Assembly: GCA_964539655.1 (NCBI GenBank)
Contig: CAZIJH010000005.1
Span: 1-64,000 of the forward strand
Reading direction: 5' to 3'
Length of the DNA stretch: 64,000 nt
Origin: CAZIJH01 sp964539655
Lineage (GTDB): Archaea; Aenigmatarchaeota; Aenigmatarchaeia; CG10238-14; SCSR01
Below, piece after piece: positions 8,542 through 17,500 of the stretch. Every line of letters begins with the position of its first letter. Within the stretch, counting starts at the first letter, position 1. The notes under the pieces are model-generated. The model saw nothing but the letters and a program-made list of their open reading frames with translations. It was not told the origin of the DNA and did not search any database. Position numbers and translations under genes: made by a program.

Positions 8542-9507
8542 ATGCCAGAAAACGTAAAAGTTTTGATCAGTTGGAATATGGGAGAAGAATTTGTAAATGG
8601 ACTGAGGCAAAGCTTGTATAATATCGATAATAGAATTAGACTCATTGCACCTGAGACTAAAGATAAAGAAAAATTAAAAGAACTAATTGCAGACACCGAT
8701 ATACTTTTACCTGGTGTAGCTGATACCGATTTGTTGGAAGCTGGAAAGAATTTGAAATTTATTCAAGCTCTTACATCAAGTGTTGCAAGAATTGATTTAT
8801 CCTATACCTCCAAAAGAAATATCTCTGTTTGTAGCGGAAAAGGTCCCGAATCTACAGCAGTAGCTGAGCATACTTTGATGTTGATGCTCATGCTCGCGAA
8901 AAACGCGTCAATTACAGTATCTAGAGACAGTTGGCTAGAAAAGAAACCTATTGCTGTTGAATTGTACGGAAAAAAAGTTGGAATTTTAGGAGCTGGTCAT
9001 ATTGGTTCAGAAGTTGCAAAATTAACCAAATCATTGGGGATGTCAACTCATGGAATAGACAAATACATATATAACGCTTCTCATTTTGATTACTTTTCTA
9101 AAGTGGAAAATTTATATGAAGTTTTACCGACATTAGATTTTCTTACAATTCATGTACCAAGAACTCCAGAAACTACGAACATGATTTCAAGAAAAGAATT
9201 GCAAAAGATGAATAACAATTCTTATTTGATCAATGTTGCAAGGGGGCAAGTCGTCAATCTCGACGACCTTGAGTCTACACTTAGGTTCGGATTGATAAGA
9301 GGTGCTGCTGTGGATGTTTTTCCTCTTGAGCCACCTGATTACTCGCATCCGATATTCAAATGCTCAAATTTTATTTACACTCCACATCTTGCTGGAATTA
9401 CAAAAGAAGCGAAGAAAAGAATGATTGATTACGTCTCCAAAAATATCAAAAATTTCTTGTATGATAAGCCTTTGTTTAATTTAGTTGATCCAGAGGTGGG
9501 ATTTTGA
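8542..9507 (+). CDS. D-isomer-specific 2-hydroxyacid dehydrogenase
   Basis: 321 residues starting MPENVKVLISWNMGEE; the frame is open further upstream (to 8314), but that overlaps the preceding gene. The NAD(P) fold has LGAGHIGSEVAKL. The catalytic triad of the family is intact: Arg in NVARGQVV, Glu in DVFPLEPP and His in TPHLAG. The family reduces 2-keto acids or oxidises D-2-hydroxyacids such as D-lactate, glycerate and phosphoglycerate; the substrate is not evident. The stop overlaps the TTG start of the next gene. AT-rich, part of the cassette. Confidence 0.88.
   Translation: MPENVKVLISWNMGEEFVNGLRQSLYNIDNRIRLIAPETKDKEKLKELIADTDILLPGVADTDLLEAGKNLKFIQALTSSVARIDLSYTSKRNISVCSGKGPESTAVAEHTLMLMLMLAKNASITVSRDSWLEKKPIAVELYGKKVGILGAGHIGSEVAKLTKSLGMSTHGIDKYIYNASHFDYFSKVENLYEVLPTLDFLTIHVPRTPETTNMISRKELQKMNNNSYLINVARGQVVNLDDLESTLRFGLIRGAAVDVFPLEPPDYSHPIFKCSNFIYTPHLAGITKEAKKRMIDYVSKNIKNFLYDKPLFNLVDPEVGF
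9493..9500 (+). promoter_or_regulatory. Shine-Dalgarno deciding a TTG start
   Basis: GAGGTGGG ends three bases before TTG at 9504, which is the only sensible start for the following gene. The element lies inside the last codons of the dehydrogenase gene. Confidence 0.65.
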
Positions 9508-10163
9508 AAAAAGAAATACTGAAAACATTTTATGGAACTTCTGATATACCTCCGTTAGTTGTAATGACACCGATATCCAAATTATTTGAAAATATTTATG
9601 GTCAAATGTTCGAATTAGAAAAACTTGATGGTTGGTATAAATGTGCGATTGGTAAATCGAAAACAGATAGAAAAATCATGGCTATTAAAACTTATCCTGG
9701 AAATTCCGTAGTAGACCCAATCATTTCATTTAATGAAGAAAAACCTTTTATCATTCATTTGGGTTATTGTGGTGGTTTGTCATCCTCGGTCGATATAGGT
9801 GACATAGTCGTGCCAGTAGAATCGTACTTTGCAAATGACAGTAGAATATACAGATCTTTATTTAAAAATAATATGGTTATGTCTGTAGACAAATCGATAA
9901 AGTTATCTAGAAATATTACAGTGGAAAGTATATTGCGAGAAATAAGTTCGTTAGAGAATATTTTGCCGAATACGTCTTCCGTTGATCAAGAAACATCTTA
10001 TCTTTATAGAGAGTCAGTTGGGTTGTCTCTTTCGATGATGATCGTATCGGATTTACCTCTTAGAATGCCGTTTTATACAATCGGAAAAACTGAAACTCAA
10101 AAAATTGAGAACGGAATTAAAAAATCTATCGCTACAATCAATTCTATAATTGATGTAGTTTGA
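9504..10163 (+). CDS. Nucleoside phosphorylase (PNP/UDP) family-like protein
   Basis: 219 residues, starting at TTG behind a strong Shine-Dalgarno. HLGYCGGLSSSVDIGDIVVPVES (about 86-107) matches the glycine-rich phosphate/ribose strand and GD(I/V)V(I/V)P of the purine-nucleoside/uridine phosphorylase superfamily. SVDQETSYLY (159-168) resembles the V(D/E)xE ribose-binding helix, and VSDLP (181-185) the base-site strand. It is shorter and more divergent than typical members, so nucleosidase or another N-glycoside activity is possible. Last gene of the plus-strand operon, ending tail-to-tail one base from TyrRS. Confidence 0.7.
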   Translation: MKKEILKTFYGTSDIPPLVVMTPISKLFENIYGQMFELEKLDGWYKCAIGKSKTDRKIMAIKTYPGNSVVDPIISFNEEKPFIIHLGYCGGLSSSVDIGDIVVPVESYFANDSRIYRSLFKNNMVMSVDKSIKLSRNITVESILREISSLENILPNTSSVDQETSYLYRESVGLSLSMMIVSDLPLRMPFYTIGKTETQKIENGIKKSIATINSIIDVV

Positions 10164-10164
10164 T

Positions 10165-11247
10165 TTATCGGGTAATTTTGTAACTTTTTACCTTATCATA
10201 AAGTCCTTTTGCATAACTGTTTTCTTCAAAATGTTCTCTAACCGGTTTTATCAGTTCATTTAACCTGGCTGCTACCATGTTTTTCAAATCTTGCGGATGC
10301 AGTTTTCCATTGAGGTATAAGTCTCTTAATTCTTCATATGATTTGAAAGTTACATCACCGCCGTATTTTGTAGGCCTTTCGAGGCTAATTTCATTCATCT
10401 CTCTGAAAATCAGATGTTTCGAATACTCCATTAATGGATTAAATTCTTCCTGCTTAGGAGGACAATACGCTTTGTCGATCTTCGATTTTATTGTTTTAAA
10501 ATCATCGTGTACGTAGATAGCGCTCGTCGGATCCGATTTTGACATTTTAGACGCGATAACCGTAGCTTCTTCGGACTCCTTTCTTTGCAGGCCTTGTAAC
10601 CCTAAAAGTATGTGATGATGAACCGCGACCGGTTTTTTCCAATTTAGCTTTTCTGCAATTTCTCTGGCCAATATGTTTGCTCTTCGTTGGTCCATTCCGA
10701 GTTGACAGATGTCAACATCCATATGGAAAATATCAGTGACTTGCATTGTAGGATACATCAGTTGAGCCATGCTCAATTTCTCGCCTGTTTTCCTTCCCAT
10801 TATAGTCGTTGCTCTCATAGATCTCTCAAGAGTCGTTTCTTTTGCTATTTTCAAAGTCTTGTCCCAATAGCTGATTTCGTCCATTATATCAGATGCCCAA
10901 ACAATGTTTACTTTGTCCATATCTATGCCACATGCTTTCCAAACTTCTACAAAATATTTGCCAACTGTCTGAATATCATCAAGGTTTCCGCCGATTTTGT
11001 TGTTGATAAATGCAAAATAATCTGCAAGATACAGTTTCGGTTTTATCCCTACTTTTAACATGCTTTTTATGTTGGTGGCCCTCAAAAGACCAAAATGTAT
11101 TGGTGCAAGGCCGCTCGGTTCAAATCCGTCATACGCTGTTGGATGGTCGTTTGTTTCAAAAAGTTGTCTGAGTTCCTTTTCTGTAATAATCTCTTCTGCG
11201 AACTCTCTGACAATTGTCAATTTCGTTTCAACATCCATATTTTTCAC
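10165..11247 (-). CDS. tyrS: Tyrosyl-tRNA synthetase (archaeal type)
   Basis: Charges tRNA-Tyr. A 360-residue class I synthetase: AYDGFEPSGLAPIHFGL (about 38-54) contains the HIGH equivalent HFGL, QLGMDQRR helps recognise tyrosine, and KMSKSDP is the KMSKS loop. It lacks the bacterial S4-like C-terminal domain, as expected for archaea. Met4 (MDVETKLT) is an alternative start. It stands alone on the minus strand between the AT-rich cassette and the surface-protein locus, and is itself somewhat AT-rich. Confident assignment. Confidence 0.95.
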   Translation of the reverse strand: MKNMDVETKLTIVREFAEEIITEKELRQLFETNDHPTAYDGFEPSGLAPIHFGLLRATNIKSMLKVGIKPKLYLADYFAFINNKIGGNLDDIQTVGKYFVEVWKACGIDMDKVNIVWASDIMDEISYWDKTLKIAKETTLERSMRATTIMGRKTGEKLSMAQLMYPTMQVTDIFHMDVDICQLGMDQRRANILAREIAEKLNWKKPVAVHHHILLGLQGLQRKESEEATVIASKMSKSDPTSAIYVHDDFKTIKSKIDKAYCPPKQEEFNPLMEYSKHLIFREMNEISLERPTKYGGDVTFKSYEELRDLYLNGKLHPQDLKNMVAARLNELIKPVREHFEENSYAKGLYDKVKSYKITR

Positions 11248-11302
11248 TGTCAGACTAAGTATTTAATACGAAACTGAAAGCATACTCTCCACCATACATA
11301 TC

Positions 11303-11310
11303 TTTATATG
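11303..11310 (+). promoter_or_regulatory. TATA-like box upstream of the 11412 gene
   Basis: TTTATATG is centred about 25 bases before ATG 11331, the first codon of a 24-codon reading frame, and about 106 bases before the main start at 11412. The spacing suggests transcription starts at or next to 11331. Confidence 0.5.
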
Positions 11311-11330
11311 CTGATTTTTGTTACTGTTGA

Positions 11331-11405
11331 ATGGTGAATAACGAGCACCCAATCGGCAACCCTAAAGCCGAGAAACAACAAATAAATTATTCAACAAAAA
11401 AGTGA
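11331..11405 (+). CDS. Short leader reading frame, 24 codons
   Basis: Begins MVNNEHPIGNPKAEK and ends with TGA six bases before the next start. It is in the same frame as the following gene, so the TGA is the only block between it and the main protein. The TATA position would make it leaderless and first to be translated. It may be a leader peptide, a disabled N-terminal extension, or chance. No composition bias supports an attenuator. Confidence 0.35.
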   Translation: MVNNEHPIGNPKAEKQQINYSTKK

Positions 11406-11408
11406 TCC
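11402..11408 (+). promoter_or_regulatory. Extended Shine-Dalgarno GTGATCC
   Basis: GTGATCC is complementary to GGAUCAC of the conserved 16S 3' end and stops three bases before ATG 11412. Its TGA ends the short leader frame. Confidence 0.6.
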
Positions 11409-11411
11409 AAA

Positions 11412-12806
11412 ATGACATTACAAGTCGAACAGAAAGAGAAATTCAGGCAAGAAGTGTTGCAAGGCATAAGGGTAGAAGTCAGCAAGGTTCTTTCTGAAGC
11501 AAGGGAAACGCCGACGAATGTGATAAACGACGCAATAGGCGGCTTCATCGAGGATCTTTACAATCCGAAATTCAAAGGAGCTGCTTTGGCCAACGATCTC
11601 GAATCTCTTAGAAGGAAAGCCCCGCTGTATTATGAAGTTATCCTCAAGAAGACAAGAGCCGATCCCGACTTGAGTGAAAAAGTTGATGAAGCGTACGCGG
11701 GACTGAGAAGGAGAAAATTATTCAGAAATATCGCTTTGACAGCAGCCGGCGCGGTCGTAATTCCAAGTGCTTTATTTTACATAAACGGCTTGGTCAACCA
11801 GCCTGTGGTAGAACCTCCTGTTGTTATCGGCGGTAACGGGACTTCTACAACGACCACGACTACGGGCCAGCAAATATTAAACGCCATGGCCATCGAAGAA
11901 GTTTTCAGGAAGGATAATCCTGACGCGAGCGAGAAGTTTGTCAGCACTTACAGGAGTGCGATAGATTCGCTGATAGTAAAAAATCCTTATGTTGGAAACG
12001 GAAACGTCAAAGGATATACTGAAAGTGACAAAGCTAGGGAATTGATAAAGAATGTTGTAGGTTTTGAAACTGAAATCGAGAACTCGGGAAGAAGTATCAA
12101 GAAATTTGAAGACATAAGCGAGTTCAATAGGCGCGAAAGGGCTTTGCCGAGTGCTTTGTTCAAGGTCAATTTGGAAAAAAGAAATGTTTTGTACACAGGA
12201 TATGGTGAACCAAATGTTGACTTGCTAGATCTGGCTTTGAAAAATACAACCTATTTGGATAAAACTAATCAGGAAACATTGGATGTAATACAAAATCCAG
12301 ACGATCCATTGATAGCAGGTTATCCTGATACCAAGCCATACAAAATTATTTCAAATTGGATAACATCTCATACTGGAAGCTGGCCGAATGCTGGTAAACA
12401 GGCAAGTGTGGATATTGATGAAATTTATAAAAATGGAAGCAAAGAAGCAAAAGCGGGATTGATTGCTTATGCAAGAGCAATGGTTAACAAATATGGAGCT
12501 GAAGAAAATAGAGTAGAACTTGCACAAGCAGATTTAGCATCTGTTGGTTTGTATGGCTATGTATCTGGAATGGGAAGATCTAACAATGGAGAATCACATC
12601 GAGAGCCTTCGTTACCTATTGAAGAAAATGATGCTAAATTATTGTTAAACTTGTCTCCAGCTAAATTAGCAAGAGATCCGTTATCAGGAACAATGAATAT
12701 TTTACTTACAAGGATAGAAAAAGCTAAAGAAGATAATGTGAATGAAGATTCATTTTACATTAGTCATTCCTATCCGAATAACGTTGAATTTTATTATTTG
12801 AAATAA
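11412..12806 (+). CDS. Unknown membrane-anchored extracellular protein
   Basis: 464 residues, not recognised. Residues 1-104 form a helical, charged cytoplasmic-type segment. One transmembrane helix lies near 105-127 (NIALTAAGAVVIPSALFYIN), followed by a Pro/Gly/Thr linker with a run of six threonines, and then a roughly 310-residue soluble domain presumably outside the cell. It has no cysteines, unlike its surface-protein neighbours. Base composition changes inside the gene: the first half matches the genome style, while from about 12200 it becomes AT-rich with many TTA and ATT codons, continuing into the tail of the convergent gene. It opens the surface locus. Confidence 0.75.
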   Translation: MTLQVEQKEKFRQEVLQGIRVEVSKVLSEARETPTNVINDAIGGFIEDLYNPKFKGAALANDLESLRRKAPLYYEVILKKTRADPDLSEKVDEAYAGLRRRKLFRNIALTAAGAVVIPSALFYINGLVNQPVVEPPVVIGGNGTSTTTTTTGQQILNAMAIEEVFRKDNPDASEKFVSTYRSAIDSLIVKNPYVGNGNVKGYTESDKARELIKNVVGFETEIENSGRSIKKFEDISEFNRRERALPSALFKVNLEKRNVLYTGYGEPNVDLLDLALKNTTYLDKTNQETLDVIQNPDDPLIAGYPDTKPYKIISNWITSHTGSWPNAGKQASVDIDEIYKNGSKEAKAGLIAYARAMVNKYGAEENRVELAQADLASVGLYGYVSGMGRSNNGESHREPSLPIEENDAKLLLNLSPAKLARDPLSGTMNILLTRIEKAKEDNVNEDSFYISHSYPNNVEFYYLK

Positions 12807-12810
12807 TTCT

Positions 12811-13959
12811 CTATGTACAAAGATAGCGACTAGTTTTTATTTCGCCTTTTGGAACACATGTATAAGGAGCTTGTCCAGGTCCAGGTATATTACCTGTACA
12901 ACAAAATCCATCTGCACAAATACGATTTGTATCTGGTCCTGTACCACAATCATCAGCATATTGACAAGTGTTGCCGCTACATGTTCCTTTAATGTTTTTT
13001 TCTGAAATACAATCTGAATTTAGTTTTGTTATCAGATCATTTTCTTTATCAAGACATTTAGCAACTTTTACGTCACAAGTTTTGCTATCACTTAGTTTGT
13101 CTATATACGGATTCGACGCTATGCCTACAAAATATGTATATGTTTTTGGAAGTGGTCCGGTAAGTGTTGGCGCTTTTACTGTCGCGCTTCCTGAGTAATA
13201 AGTGCATCGCTGTTTGTAGGAACTTAGGAAGTCTTCCTTGTCCTTGACCACGGAAGTGCCTTCGTTATGCCCGGTGTAGATGAACGAACTTGTTTCATAC
13301 GGCACGGTTTTGTAACTTATCGTAAATGACGATCCGGATTTTACTGTAGTTGGACAATTTACAGATTTGACAAAAGCATCATAACTTTCTTTTTCATCAA
13401 GGAATGTGTCACTTGCTCCGTCTCCTGCTCCGCATGCCGATTCGCATTGCCCGTCGCCCGTTTGTGGATCGCAAAAGCCGACGCCATTAGCGCTCGTGCA
13501 CCTTAATTCCGAAGAAGTTGCCCAAATTTTATCTTCGGTGTAGCCGTTGCACGTAACCAGCTTCGATTCGGATGCGTCCCAGACTCCGGAATCTGCCAGA
13601 TCTCCAAATTTGAATGTGAATACAGATCCAGAAGTTTTAGGTCCTCCCCATAAAACCGCAGTTTTTCCATTCAAACTATCATCAGTACTTGGACATTTAT
13701 TTTTTTTCAGCCACGAATTTCCAGAACAATCAGCTTGATTTGCTGTCGTATAAAGAGCGCACGTGTCGTCTGGCTGCGGAGTTTGGAAAACTGTGCATAG
13801 TTGCGGATACTTGCATTCGAGTTCTGCCGAATTTGGCGAACAAAGTCCGTCAATTATTTTTGCTGCCCATGGGCTCGATCCCGCGATGACGAAATTTCCG
13901 ATCAGCAAAGACGCTCCCAGGATTAAAACCAGTGAAAAAATTATTTTGTTTTTGTTCAT
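12811..13959 (-). CDS. Secreted Cys-rich protein
   Basis: 382 residues with an N-terminal signal peptide or anchor (KIIFSLVLILGASLLIGNFVIAG) and more than 20 cysteines in the exported part, including DPQTGDGQCESACGAGDG, which resembles small Cys/Gly calcium- or disulfide-stabilised modules in archaeal surface proteins, and a C-terminal ICADGFCC cluster. The last third of the gene (12811 to about 13190) is AT-rich. Its start overlaps the stop of the upstream small membrane protein by four bases (ATGA). Likely disulfide-bonded cell-surface protein; specific role unknown. Confidence 0.75.
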   Translation of the reverse strand: MNKNKIIFSLVLILGASLLIGNFVIAGSSPWAAKIIDGLCSPNSAELECKYPQLCTVFQTPQPDDTCALYTTANQADCSGNSWLKKNKCPSTDDSLNGKTAVLWGGPKTSGSVFTFKFGDLADSGVWDASESKLVTCNGYTEDKIWATSSELRCTSANGVGFCDPQTGDGQCESACGAGDGASDTFLDEKESYDAFVKSVNCPTTVKSGSSFTISYKTVPYETSSFIYTGHNEGTSVVKDKEDFLSSYKQRCTYYSGSATVKAPTLTGPLPKTYTYFVGIASNPYIDKLSDSKTCDVKVAKCLDKENDLITKLNSDCISEKNIKGTCSGNTCQYADDCGTGPDTNRICADGFCCTGNIPGPGQAPYTCVPKGEIKTSRYLCT

Positions 13960-14402
13960 TCCTGCTCCCTCACCGCGAAATTGTAGACCCCGCTTGCAGT
14001 AATGTTGTCAGCAACTGCAGTAACGTTCAGATAATAATTGTTTGTCTTTATGCACCCGAAAGAGTACCAGTCCGATCCCCATCCCTGCGATTTCTCGTCG
14101 TACGCCAGATTCATCTCTCCGCCGAATTTGGATCCGTCAGCGGAATATATCTGTCCTCTCACGGAGCCGTCGTCAACTATGCTTCCGTCGATACGCGTCA
14201 CGTTAGAAAAAACTTTTATCAAAGCTGCCCCGGAATTCTCGCAATACGGTGGGACGCTCCTCACTTCTGTCAAATATTCCGGGCTGTCGGTCCAGGATTT
14301 TACAACAATGCCAGATTGGATTTGTTTGCTCGGTATTGAAAAATAGATTATTCCGGAAATCGCAAGCACGGCAATGATTCCTATTAGGATTTTTTTGTCC
14401 AT
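13956..14402 (-). CDS. Small membrane-anchored extracellular protein
   Basis: 148 residues starting MDKKILIGIIAVLAISGIIYF; the frame could open at 14498, but the resulting N-terminal extension is not protein-like and the TM segment then lies internally. One N-terminal membrane anchor is followed by a beta-rich exported domain with two cysteines, the phrase GWGSDWYSFGCIKT and N-glycosylation sequons. Function unknown; pilin-like topology is possible, but no peptidase motif is clear. Coupled by ATGA to the downstream Cys-rich protein gene. Confidence 0.65.
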   Translation of the reverse strand: MDKKILIGIIAVLAISGIIYFSIPSKQIQSGIVVKSWTDSPEYLTEVRSVPPYCENSGAALIKVFSNVTRIDGSIVDDGSVRGQIYSADGSKFGGEMNLAYDEKSQGWGSDWYSFGCIKTNNYYLNVTAVADNITASGVYNFAVREQE

Positions 14403-14476
14403 GACTTTCAAATTAAATTTTGTTTTTCCTTGGATAAAAAGATGAAACCGGGCAGCCAAACCTGATTGCCGGCAAT

Positions 14477-14484
14477 CTTTATAG
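14477..14484 (+). promoter_or_regulatory. TATA box of the large surface-protein operon
   Basis: CTTTATAG is centred 28 bases before ATG 14509, the spacing for a leaderless transcript, and supports ATG 14509 over TTG 14506 as start. Confidence 0.55.
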
Positions 14485-14508
14485 CGGGAAAAAGCCAAAA
14501 TTCAATTG

Positions 14509-17500
14509 ATGAGAGCTTTTCATGCTGTCTCGATTACATTGGTTTCCGTTGTTTTGTTTTCCGTTTTCCTTTTATCGAACGTAGCGTTCGCGGGCGACAA
14601 CGACAAATGGGTCGAATGCGTTTCGAATGGTCAGACAGCTTCGGTAAACAATCAAAATTACATCTGCTGCAGTGGCATCTGGAATACAGGTAGCATTTGC
14701 GATACAACTTCACCAATCACATCAATAAGTCCCAATGGAAAATTATGGACCAATACGAATGTAATTGCGTCGTTATCGTGCAGCGATTCGGAAAGCGGAT
14801 GCAAGGAGACAAGATACGCGACAATTACAAGCGCCACATGCCCTTCTGATATTTCGACTCTCACGCAGACCGGGACGCTTACAACGGTGGGCTGTCCCGA
14901 TAACCAGGTATGCAAAAGGTACGTGTGCTTCGGCAGCGAGAACAATGCAGGGCTCAAGGAAGCCGTGAAAACGAGTTCCGAGTACCAGATAGATAAGATC
15001 GCTCCGACATCTTCCATACTCGGTCCGGCAACCCCGAGCTGGCAGTCTTCGAACACTATAATAGATGTCTCCGACAGCGATTCCGATTCGAAGCTGTCGA
15101 CATGCTTCTACGATGTTGATGACGCAGGAAAAATTACAACAAGGACGACCAGAACCTGCGACAACGATTTTGCAATACTTGACAAGTGCGCGACTAATGG
15201 CGCTAAATGTTCGATAAGCATCTACGCGAAGGATTTCGCAGGAAACGAAGGGAACAAAGTCACGCGCACGTATGACATCGATCTTGTTCCGCCGACCGGC
15301 ACTGTTAAAATGTCGCCGACATCCCCGTCTGGTTCAATCGACATAACGTACAGCGCGACTGGAAGCGATTACCTTTCCGGGTTGAAGCAGATAGAAATTT
15401 TCCTTGACGGAGTGAGAGCAAGAAATCCGTGCACGAGTTCGACATGCAACTACATCGAGAAAACATGCGCGACTTCGCCTCCGGACAAATTACATTCCTA
15501 TTACGCGAAATTCACAGACAACGCGGGGAACGTGTACCAGACTCCGGCAAACGAATTCAAGTGCAACAGTCCGAGCATAACGCTGACCCTACAGGAACCG
15601 AAGGATGGCAAGATAGACATCACGCAGACTCAATCGATTATGGCGCAGACATCCGACGCGAGATCGGGAGTGATTTATTTCACGGCGACAAGCGGAAAAA
15701 TTCCAACCACTTGCGACACGAACACGATAGGGAACTGCGTCGTGACTTTCACGCCGACTGAAGTCGGAAAGATCGACGTCAAGGCGACGAAGACGGGCTA
15801 CAACGACGGATCCGTTCAGGTAGAAGTTTTCGATTTCGCAATTTTGCCCAGCCCAACTTCCGGAAGCGTCGCTGCGGGGCAGAGCGCCGCCACGAAAGTG
15901 GAAGCGAAATTGATTTCTGGTCCGTCGAGAACCGTAAAAGATTTTTCCTGTTCGGGTCTGCCGGCCGGGTCGCAATGCGTTTTCGGACAGGCAAGCTGTT
16001 CGCCGACATGCACTTCCGACCTGACGATAAAAACTTCTTCGTCGACTCCTAAAGGCACTTATCCGATAACAATCGCGGCGAATGGCGGGGGTCTGGCAAG
16101 GACCGGTACCTATTCTTTGTCCGTGACTTCGTGCTCGCTGAATTCGGTGAAGATTTCTCCTCAATGCGCCGGAGGATCGTCTGGCGATTGCGAGGCTGGG
16201 GAAAAAATAAAAATTGATGCGAGTTATTCCGGGTCCACATGTCCGTCGACATCTTACATTCAGGTCGACGCGAAATCAGCTGACGGCCAGTGCTGGATAA
16301 AGGATCAGGGAAGAACGAACTGCCCGACCGACGCGAATTACATGACCGGAATTTCCACGACGTGCACGAGCGGAACATGCACTGGCTATTGGACCATACC
16401 GACAATTTCATCAGGATGTACGGGGCAGTTGGTAGATGCGGTCGCATCAACAATTAGGGACAATTATCCGTGCGCTGGCGGAGCGGAATTCGGAAGCGTC
16501 ACTCCGACTGGCTCTTTCAAATTTTACGGGACTGATACTGATAACGGCGGCAGTGGTGGTGACACACCTCCGTTTACGATTTCTGCAAATCCGTCAAGCC
16601 TTTCGTTTGAAATTCCGTCAAACCCTTCGACGCAGCAGACTTCGACAATCAGCGTGAAGTCCTCGGGAAGTTTCAGTTCGGCTGTCGGCCTGTCCGGATC
16701 ATGGATTGGATCCACGCCGACCGGAGTGACGTATTCTTTCAACCCCTTGTCTGTTACTCCGCCCGCGGGAGGAACAGCGACTTCAAGTTTGCAAATAACT
16801 GTTACGTCAACTGCTGTTGCAGGGACATACACATTTAGAATCACTGGAACAGGCGGGAGCACGACTCAGTCAACAGACTTGTCGGTTTCTGTGAACGAGC
16901 CCTCTTCGGTTTGCACGCGACGCATTCCGTCATTGATGATAACTCCTGATTCGCAATCGGGCGCCCCGTCTGCAAGGCTTACTTATCAGGTTTCTGTAAC
17001 GAACAATGACGAGTCGGTCTGTGATCAAAGTCCGTTCAGTCTTTCGTTCGCGATGACCGGCCAGACATCCGGGTGGGTCGGAAGTTTCAGCCCTTCGTTT
17101 TTGTCCCTGTCGCCAGGCGAAACTCAGGACGTGAATCTTTATGTCACATCGCCGAACACGGCCTTGGACAACACATATATTTTCTACGCGGCCGCGACGA
17201 ATGACTGGTATCCGGACTACAGCGGAAGGCACTATGCAAATTACGTAGTCGACTCCAAATTGCTGAGCTGCATCAACAGGAATGGAAAATGCGAGGCCGG
17301 AGAAACTCAGCTGACTTGCCCGACAGATTGTTACACGACCGTGTCGATGAGTCCCAGCCAAGTATCGTCCGGACAGGAGGTAAATCTTACTATTGCGTAC
17401 AACGATTCGAGGCACATCAGGGGATACGGCGCAAGTTTCGGTCTCGCGATAGACGGGAGCAAGTGGGATTCTACAAATGGATGTGGCCTGGCTGGGTCAA

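Noticed and set aside
11403..11405. In-frame TGA as a selenocysteine codon
   Set aside because: No SECIS-like fold or selenoprotein context is visible, and the TGA is explained as part of a GTGATCC ribosome-binding site.
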